A DNA stretch of 64,000 nt. Source: Ipomoea triloba. Its lineage: Eukaryota > Streptophyta > Magnoliopsida > Solanales > Convolvulaceae. Every line of letters starts with the position of its first letter. The first letter of the stretch is position 1. The position numbers and the translations under genes are program-made. Location: positions 4,148,499 through 4,212,498 of the forward strand of contig NC_044917.1 in NCBI RefSeq assembly GCF_003576645.1, in the 5' to 3' direction. Shown one piece after another: positions 56,795-64,000 of the stretch. The notes under the pieces were generated by a model that was given only the letters and a program-made list of their open reading frames with translations, searched no databases and was not told the origin of the DNA.

Positions 56795-58724
56795 GTCACA
56801 GCATCCCAGCTGCATCTATTTTACCTCTTTCAGATTGGAGATATATGTTAAACAGCACAAAGGTAAATTATCTATAGCATTATTTCCCAAACTTACTGCC
56901 TAGAAATTGTTGTAGCTGTTGGAGTTTATTTAGCTACCCAACATGCCTAGCTTTGGGTCCCAAGTACATCTATGGAGATAAATGTGTGATGTGCCACTTA
57001 GAACAAGAGATAAAAGAGAAGAAATTTGGCTTGAATCTTTCTAGCTTTTCCCTTCAAATGTAATGGAATTTTTATTTTATACAAAGAAGAGAGAAGTGTT
57101 CTCCTTCATGCTATTGGAGTGCCAAGAATCAGGAATGGAAAAGTAGTCCCTTCTACCAAGTTGAAATGTTCCTTGTATGCAAATGACAATAGGGTTTAAG
57201 GTAGGAGGGTAAAACTGGTGGAAAAGACATGAAGATAAATAGGGTCCAAGGTATGAGAGAGCATTCCTAGCAGTCCAAAATTTTTGTGCCTAGTGAGAGA
57301 GGGTGGAGGACTGGAGGGGGAGGGGAGAAAACAGGGAAAAGAAAAAAACAGTTTTATTTTTATTTTTTTTTAAATTTTTTATTTAAGTTCAGCAATGCCA
57401 TAAATTACAATGCCAACTGTTCGAGACCCTATACTTTAAAGCGAATACAAAACGTTGCCCAAGGGCCTCACTCTGACATGATAGGATTGCTGAGGTGGAG
57501 AGGTAAATTACGATAACACTAGTTTAGTGCCTACAAGAAACCCACCATATTGAGCGTAACTTTAACCGACTAAATCTTATATTATTGTCTACAATTTGTC
57601 ATTGGAGTATTATATTAACTGAGTTATTGTCAATTCTCCCTACGTACTCATCCTCTCTTAGATGAGACCGAATAGGTTGAAAGTATATCCCGACAATAGT
57701 GTACAATAAATTAAATTAGAGTCAAATCATTGCAACGCACTAACTAATTACTTTAGAAAATTAAAAATTAATACTTTATAATAAAAAGAACTACTATGTA
57801 CGAATCAAAGTTTTTATAAAATTATGACTTGTAGCTGTAATGATTACGTATAATTGCATAAAGAACAAGAAATGATGTTATGATTACGATAAGAATTATT
57901 CTTACAAATTTTCAACTCTCCATATATGCTAATTGTTCACTTGGACGACTAAGCAGCGGACATTTAGCCGTGTTTTTCTTCTTTGTTTGGGCGTAACGGC
58001 GGGATTGCCAGATCCATTTAACCAACAACGTCGCTGACTTCTTCAACTTCAAATAATAGCTCCTACATTTTCTGTTACATCACATAAACGTGTGACAACA
58101 TAATTTGAATATATGCTTACATCAGAGAAAATATTCGATGCTTCATCGTGGTACCCTTCTTACTCGTAAAAAAACATATATATATCATACAATTCAAACT
58201 TTTTCAAAAGTTGAATTATATTTATATTAGTACAAATTCACATTCAACTTAAAAGTTTTTCTAACTCTATTTTTTTTTCAACTCAATGAGTACATTTTTT
58301 TTTTCAATGAGTACATTTTTTTAGAATAAATTTAGCATTCACCAATTATCCATTTTGGATGTATAGTATATCAAATTAAACCTCTTACTTAGTATAATCA
58401 AGTACAATTTGACCCACCCAAATTAAAAGTAGACCTCACTTAAAATTATACTACTTTTAAGATAATAAACACATGGAATGGATAAATAGGAATGTAGAAT
58501 AATAGATTAGGAGCTATGAAAGCATAAAGTCTTATGGAATTGATGTGCTCAAGAGTATGCAGTTTTGCAGCTTAAGGTGTTTATGGCCAAACTACCAATA
58601 ACGATAATGAACAAAGAAAAACAATGCTTATATATATATATATATTTGAAAAGAAAAAAATGCTTATATAAGATGGTACCCAAATAAAACTGGAGTAAAG
58701 TCTTTAGTTGTGTTGGGCATTTCA
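56795..58724. other. Downstream flank and AT-rich spacer
   Basis: Contains the 3' UTR of the SPARK-type gene at left. Nothing else coding was recognised. Confidence 0.35.
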
Positions 58725-58985
58725 AGCAGTGGCGGAGCTGTGTTAACTAGTGGGTCAACTCAAATTTGATGTTTATTACTTATATTTATATATTTTGATA
58801 GATCTTAAAATTGACCCTATTAAAAAAATATATAATGGGGTCAATATATAAATTTATTTATAAAAAAAATCATTCTCAAAATATATATATATATAATGGA
58901 GGTTAACATATAAATAAAAAAAATCTCAAAATAAACATATATATAATGGGTCGATATATAAATTAAAAAATCATTCTCAAAACAT
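58725..58985. repeat. Transposon-end-like motif followed by three degenerate about 55-bp tandem units
   Basis: CAGTGGCGGAGCTGTG at 58727 resembles the terminal motif of many plant hAT derivatives. It is followed by three units each holding ATATAATGG, GTCAATATATAAA-like and ATCATTCTCAAAA words. No matching inverted end was found nearby, although CAGTGACAGAGCC recurs in direct orientation near 59440. Confidence 0.4.
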
Positions 58986-59466
58986 AATAAAAAAATTAAT
59001 TACTCTTTTCTTCATTGTTTTATCCTAACTACAAGTGAGAAACAGTGAAAAAGAGTGAAAATAAAGAAACCAATAAGTCCTAAAATTTTAATTTCAAGAC
59101 AATTTTTCCACTCTACTTGTAATAGCTATGAAGTTTCAAAGTTGAGTTCAAAACTCAGGAATCAAACTCTGTAAAAGCTCAAATCAAATGTGAGATCAAT
59201 TAATCATTTAAATTTTTAATATCAACTAAGTTAGTACCTTCAAAAAAAAAAAAAAAAAAAAACTAAGTATGAAATTATGAATTGATGAAGGAAAAAATAT
59301 GGGTTTGGCTTGAACTTTGAGTCTTTGAAACTATTAAATGGAACTCTGAATCTTGAAGAATCTTAATTCTTGATGGAAGTGAAATTATGAATTGATGTAC
59401 AAAAAAATTTATATTTTACACTTTGACTTGAACTTTGAGCAGTGACAGAGCCAATATTATATTATG

Positions 59467-59581
59467 GAGTTAATTCCATTTTTGGTCCTAGAATCAGGGC
59501 TTGCCCTAAGGGGGGTTTAGGGTGGGCACCTGCCCAGGGCCCATCTGTATAGGGGGCTCATAGGCCATAAGATATACAGAG

Positions 59582-59632
<51 letters not shown>

Positions 59633-60430
59633 CTTATTATATATTTAAAAAAATATGGTTAATTGTTTCGGGAAGTCGAGAGCTGAACTCACAAAGACTA
59701 AAAGAGGCGTTGTCGCACACCCATTGCTCATGCTGCCCAGGAGTATAAGGGTCGCCGGTCGTGCCTACGCCACACCAGCCACTCAAATACTTAAAGATTT
59801 TCGATTGACTGGTTCGGATTGATTGATTCATATAAGTGTCAGTTGCGTGCTTTTGTTCCTTTTTTTTTTTTATTAAGATCGATTTTATAATAATTTTTTT
59901 ATACAACGTTGCCTAAAAAACATTCATCTCGAAGTGAAAAAAGAAAAAGAAGTAAATAAATTGATCATTCGGAAACAAATTCTTCATATAGGGGCCCTCT
60001 TTTTTTAATTTCGCCCAGGGGCCTATAAAACCTTTGGACCGGCCCTGCCTAGAATTATAGGTGACAATATACTTTTAGTTCATTTTTATTAAAACATTCA
60101 CTTTTGGTCCTATAGTTATTGTGACATGACCATTTCTGGTCATCTATCAACAAAATAGTTTAAATTTCGTTAAATACAAGAGCATTTAGATCTTCAATTA
60201 TGGATTTTTTTTCAAAAAAAAAAAAACACAACAAATATAATGGGTCAACCTACTTTGTATAACAAATATCTAAATATCCTTGTATTTAACGACATTTCAA
60301 CGATTTTGTTGACGGAGGACCAAAACTAGTCATATTACAATAATACTAGGACTAAAAGTGAATGTTATAATAAAAATGACTAAAAATAGAATGTCACCTA
60401 TAAATTTAGGACCAAAAATGAAATTAACTC
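59467..60430. mobile_element. Foldback MITE family A, second copy, interrupted by a hAT element
   Basis: The ends GAGTTAATTCCATTTTTGGT and ACCAAAAATGAAATTAACTC are inverted repeats. The flanks hold a 9-base duplication with one mismatch (TATATTATG at 59458-59466, AATATTATG at 60431-60439), which fits a Mutator-type origin. Without the 59495-60055 insertion it aligns along its length with 5041-5420. Confidence 0.75.
59495..60047. mobile_element. Non-autonomous hAT element nested in the MITE
   Basis: The 553-bp insertion is bounded by CAGGGCTTGCCCTAAGG and CCTTTGGACCGGCCCTG, imperfect inverted repeats (13 of 17 positions) of the hAT type. The 8-base target duplication CCTAGAAT (59487-59494 and 60048-60055) is exact. 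It has no transposase. An (AT)n tract lies at about 59582-59629. Confidence 0.85.
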
Positions 60431-60439
60431 AATATTATG

Positions 60440-61689
60440 ACACCGCTGAATTTTAATCTGGGCTCACTCATTTTAAGCAAACCAACGAAGAAGACCCAAA
60501 AATAGACTCCACCCTCCAATAGTGGGACAACATGATAATAAATTATACAGAAAAAACATTTTTGATTCCATTATTTATTATACATTTATATGCAGTGCCG
60601 GAACTCGAAAAGAAACATATCTACTGAAAGGAAATGCGGAATAAATGTGTTTGTAAAGAAGCATTACAAAAATAGCATTCGTTTCTTGGTGCTGGGTAGA
60701 GCCGTAGAGGGTAGTTGGCTCCATGTACTGATACCATGGCTTAATATGTCAGATCTAAGCAACCCTACAATTGAAGATTCAACGTAAATGGACTAAATAA
60801 GACGTCAACCTACCATGCATATCAAATTAAAACGAAAAAAAAAAATTAAATAAGTCCCTAAACTATCTGAAAAATCTGTGTCCTAAACTCTTAAAAGTGC
60901 AATGACATTTTTTAATATATTATATTGAGATAATAAAATTAAAAAAATCAATAAATAAGTTGTTATTGCGACCATTAGAGTTTCATCATCAATTTTATCC
61001 ATTTACTTGGGAAAAGGAATTGAGCTAGTTGTAGAGTTAGGTGGTCTCAACTAGCGAGCAAGTTAGGTATGGAATATATAGATGGGTTGAACATTAAATA
61101 TGTATCGAAGCGGTCATTCACAGATATGAATATAAGATGGGGCATCGGGGCAACATCTCGCACTTCCAATAGTTATTGCTGCCCATTTGTTGTTTTTTGC
61201 ATTAGCATGTTGGAATATTTTGTTTGTTTTGTCATGTGATCACGAAATTCGCTACCTGTTACTATTCAAACGCATATATTAAGTAAATTTTAATCATTAG
61301 ACTAAATCACTTTAAAAAAACTTGTGCAATAAGTTCAATAAAAAAAAGAAAAGAAAATGTACAAATTAAATAAACTATTGAACTATTTAGGAAACAAAAT
61401 TTAAGTCAATGATGAACTCAAAAAAGCTCCAAAATCATCGACGAATCTGAAAAAAAGTAACAATTAACATTTTTAGCATATAAGCTCCATGTTTTCGCTG
61501 ACTAGATTGTCATGTGTTTTGTTTTTTATTTTTTTAATCTAACATATAAAATTTTTAGTTTTTCATCCATCGCCACCGCCAGAAAACCTCTATTACTGTG
61601 GGATGTGCACCTCCGGTAGCATAGATCATGAATTATGTATTCTCGTCGAACAATTCGAAACCTCGTTTGACGACGTTGTTCACCAGGAG
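60440..61689. other. AT-rich spacer with unplaced repeats
   Basis: No gene recognised. Segments near 60840-60905 (AAATAAGTCCCTAAACTATC) resemble the MULE-like arm seen at 20960-21115. Confidence 0.3.
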
Positions 61690-62118
61690 GGATGTCAATT
61701 GGGTTAGTTCTGTAGAGCTTATCGATTCGGGCTAATTGATTTTTTTTTTTTGAGTTGGGTTGGGCCTAAACCTCAGGCTGTCAGACTTATCGTGCAGACT
61801 GAATCGTTGAACTAAAAAAAAATTTGAAAGTGGGTACCACCCACATTCGGTTGAGCGGTATGAGTTTTGGAAAAAAAAATAAAAATCCACCCACAATGTC
61901 GACTGGTAGGATTTACTTCATGACATGTAAATGATACAAGCTACCTTACAAATTCACTACACAACATGTAAATATGTCATGTTATTAGTAGGGATGTCAA
62001 TCGAGCTAGTCCATTTAGGTTCGATTTTAGGCTTGCCCTATCGAGATTCATGATGTCGGACTAATCGGTTCGAACTAATCATTTTTTATCGGGTTCAAAA
62101 TTCTTGGCCATAACCATA
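61690..62118. repeat. Direct pair of a GGGATGTCAAT repeat
   Basis: The phrase GGGATGTCAATTGGG near 61690 and GGGATGTCAATCGAG near 61991 start two copies of a dispersed repeat sharing CGGGTT-, CTAATCGGTTCG-type and CTCAG-TGTCA words. The tail of the second copy (CTCAGGGTGTCAAGCTTATT) is displaced to 62757 by the inserted MITE. Confidence 0.5.
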
Positions 62119-62358
62119 GGCATGTTTGGTTGGATGTAGTTTAGGGGGAATTGTAATTCATTGAATTGCAATTCAGTGAATTCCCAAACTACAGTGTTTG
62201 GTTGGAGGGAATTGCAATTCTGCAGAATTGCAATTCCCTCCAAATGATGAATTACAATTCATGGGGTACCCCCCATGAATTGTAATTCGGTGGAGAGGAG
62301 GGGCAATTTGTTGGTGTAAAGACAATTTTGCCCCTCCTCCCATACCCTTTGTCTTTTT

Positions 62359-62391
<33 letters not shown>

Positions 62392-62746
62392 TATTATTAT
62401 TATTATTATTATTTTGAAAGAGAATTATTATTATTATTATTATTATTTTGAATGAATTATTATTATTATACTTATTATTATTATTATTATTATTATTATT
62501 TTTGAATGAATTATTATTATTATTATTATTATTACTACTACTACTACTATTATTACTATTACTACAACATCTACTACAACATAAGGGCATTTTAGTCATT
62601 TTGTCACTTCTTACTTTTCAATTCCATGTACTCATATTTTTGCATACCAAACACTGTAATTTCAATTCCTACTTTATTCATTGAATTGCAATTTCACCGA
62701 ATTACAATTCTTTTCCACCCTAATTCCCTCCTCCCAACCAAACGCC
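62119..62746 (-). mobile_element. PIF/Tourist-like MITE with (AAT)n array, copy 2, inverted
   Basis: The ends GGCATGTTTGGTTGG and CCCAACCAAACGCC are inverted, and the body matches copy 1 (38391-38998) in reverse orientation, including TTGTTGGTGTAAAGACAATT and the GGGTACC-containing palindrome. The ATT/ACT trinucleotide array occupies about 62358-62580 and, like copy 1, is interrupted by a short phrase (TTGAATGAATT or TTGAAAGAGAATT). Confidence 0.7.
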
Positions 62747-62799
62747 TTATAAACTCTCAGGGTGTCAAGCTTATTAGGCGCACTCAACTAAATTTTTTG

Positions 62800-63595
62800 A
62801 CATTTTAAACTTAACATTCTAAATTTTTTATTTTAATAAACTAACACATTTTTTTATTTACACTAATATATAAATATAAATTAAACTTCTACATCATTCA
62901 ATCATTCTAAACCTCCATTTCTAAATTCTAACTAAAAATAATTAATATACTTACACTATAATATACTCCGTGATATTTATAGTAAGTTTTTAATTTAACT
63001 ATTTATTTTTTAACAATATTTTGTAATATATTTACTAAACTTTTATTTAAAATTTTAATTAAAAAGCACTAAAAATGAGCTTACCTATAAATACTATGTA
63101 TGTTGTGTTCTCCATTACTTCTATAACTGGGAATAATTTTAAGTGGCTCAAGCTATTGGATTATCCCACTAAATTTAAAACTAATATGTTCCAGTTACCG
63201 AATTTATTAGACTAATTTTTTATTGAACTAAAATATTTCGCGTCCAACCTTAAAATTATTCAATTTTATTGGTGATCCTATCAAATTCAAGTTAAGATTG
63301 AATTGACATATCTTGTGATCAACACTAGATAATTGTTTTAAAGTGGGTAGTGTAAAATACTCAAGTGTTTGTGAAATTTGCATGGATTTTTGAACCGATT
63401 GCTCTGATTCCGTTTGCTTCGATCACTTTGTGTCTTTGTTTGACGATCCTGCTAAATAGTCAGAGAAGTAGAAGTTCATGCGCAGGTGGATCACGTGCAA
63501 GCGTACACATATTGGAACTCGTACGTACTTCTAATGATTGGACTATTATGCATTTTTTTTCTTCGCTGAGAATAGACTAGTATTCATTTATTTTA
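62800..63595. other. AT-rich spacer
   Basis: No recognisable gene on either strand. Confidence 0.3.
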
Positions 63596-63765
63596 TTTTT
63601 TTAGTACTACTGACTCTGTTACATTGTAGTATCTGATAGTTACTTTCTCAACCTACTGAAACACAAAGAGTCAACAGTTGTCTCCACTGAGGCTCGAACC
63701 CACTCCACTCCCATCATTCATGTGGGAGTGTAAACCGGGACACCGGGTGCCACTAGATCACAAGG
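63596..63765 (-). mobile_element. tRNA-derived SINE, most complete copy
   Basis: On the minus strand: a tRNA-like head with an A box (TAGTGGCACCCGGTGTCCCG preceded by TGTGATC) and a B box (GGTTCGAGCC), a body containing GAGACAACTGTTGACTCTTT and GTAGGTTGAGAAAGTAACTA, and an end CAGAGTCAGTAGTACTAAAA followed by A-rich sequence. Length is about 170 bp. Partial copies occur at five other places in this window. Confidence 0.7.
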
Positions 63766-64000
63766 TATCCACTTTAAAAATAGTCACTAGTAAAATATTA
63801 TTATTATTATTATTATTCCTAAATGACCAGATTCAAATTTTTCTTTTGAAAATTTAAGTAACACATTCTAAATAAATCCTAGAATCGCATAACGAAAGCA
63901 ATAAAATAGATTAAGGAGTTTTGATAAAACATATTTTATTAAAGTTGGTATACTGATTGGTGTTCTGTGTTGAGAATAGAAGAAGAGACGCAATAATCGA
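63766..64000. other. Terminal AT-rich segment
   Basis: Contains a short (ATT)n tract near 63799. Nothing else recognised. Confidence 0.3.

Noticed and set aside
62252..62599. Asn-rich 115-codon ORF and the Leu-rich frame opposite
   Set aside because: Both are translations of the (AAT)n array inside a MITE.
1..64000. Full LTR retrotransposon, plastid/mitochondrial insertion or endogenous virus
   Set aside because: No paired LTRs, gag-pol polyprotein motifs, organellar genes or viral replication motifs were seen on either strand.

Overview
This is a nuclear window from a flowering plant, most likely a eudicot. The evidence is AT-rich intergenic DNA, many GT-AG introns, plant-specific families (GAMYB, a chloroplast site-2 protease, AXR1, RRP6-like 3, DUF4094-type galactosyltransferase) and dense small plant transposons (LINE, tRNA-SINE, MITEs, hAT, MULE). 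I cannot name the species. No bacterial, organellar or viral segment and no CRISPR array was seen.

Layout. 1-1615: 5' part of a LINE on the minus strand. 2586-3920: intronless plastid site-2 protease (+). 5041-5840: two foldback MITEs. 6637-8571: GAMYB-class R2R3-MYB (+) with a miR159 target site. 8572-14001: gene-poor. 14002-17132: 11-exon beta-1,3-galactosyltransferase (-). 17133-24583: gene-poor, with an ACGTG-rich island, a four-hairpin cluster and 22-bp minisatellites. 24584-30335: 12-exon RRP6-like 3 exonuclease (+), convergent with the 15-exon AXR1 gene (37596-30965, -). 37600-43450: transposon island with a trinucleotide-bearing MITE, a 122-bp duplication and a 1.7-kb MULE. 43801-50366: 20-exon mitochondrial aconitase (+). 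51546-51971: small N-myristoylation-type protein (-). 53961-56794: 7-exon GPI-anchored SPARK-type protein (+). 56795-64000: transposon graveyard with nested insertions.

Exon models were built by hand from splice sites and frame continuity. The models for galactosyltransferase (407 aa), RRP6L3 (942 aa), AXR1 (536 aa), aconitase (998 aa) and the SPARK protein (451 aa) each close in frame at every junction. The genes serve unrelated housekeeping and regulatory roles (plastid proteolysis, gibberellin/anther-type transcription, Golgi glycosylation, nuclease, NEDD8 conjugation, TCA/glyoxylate metabolism, cell-surface protein) and form no operon-like unit. I found no convincing new multi-gene system. 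The most unusual material is the repeat architecture and a MITE lying on a splice donor of the MYB gene.
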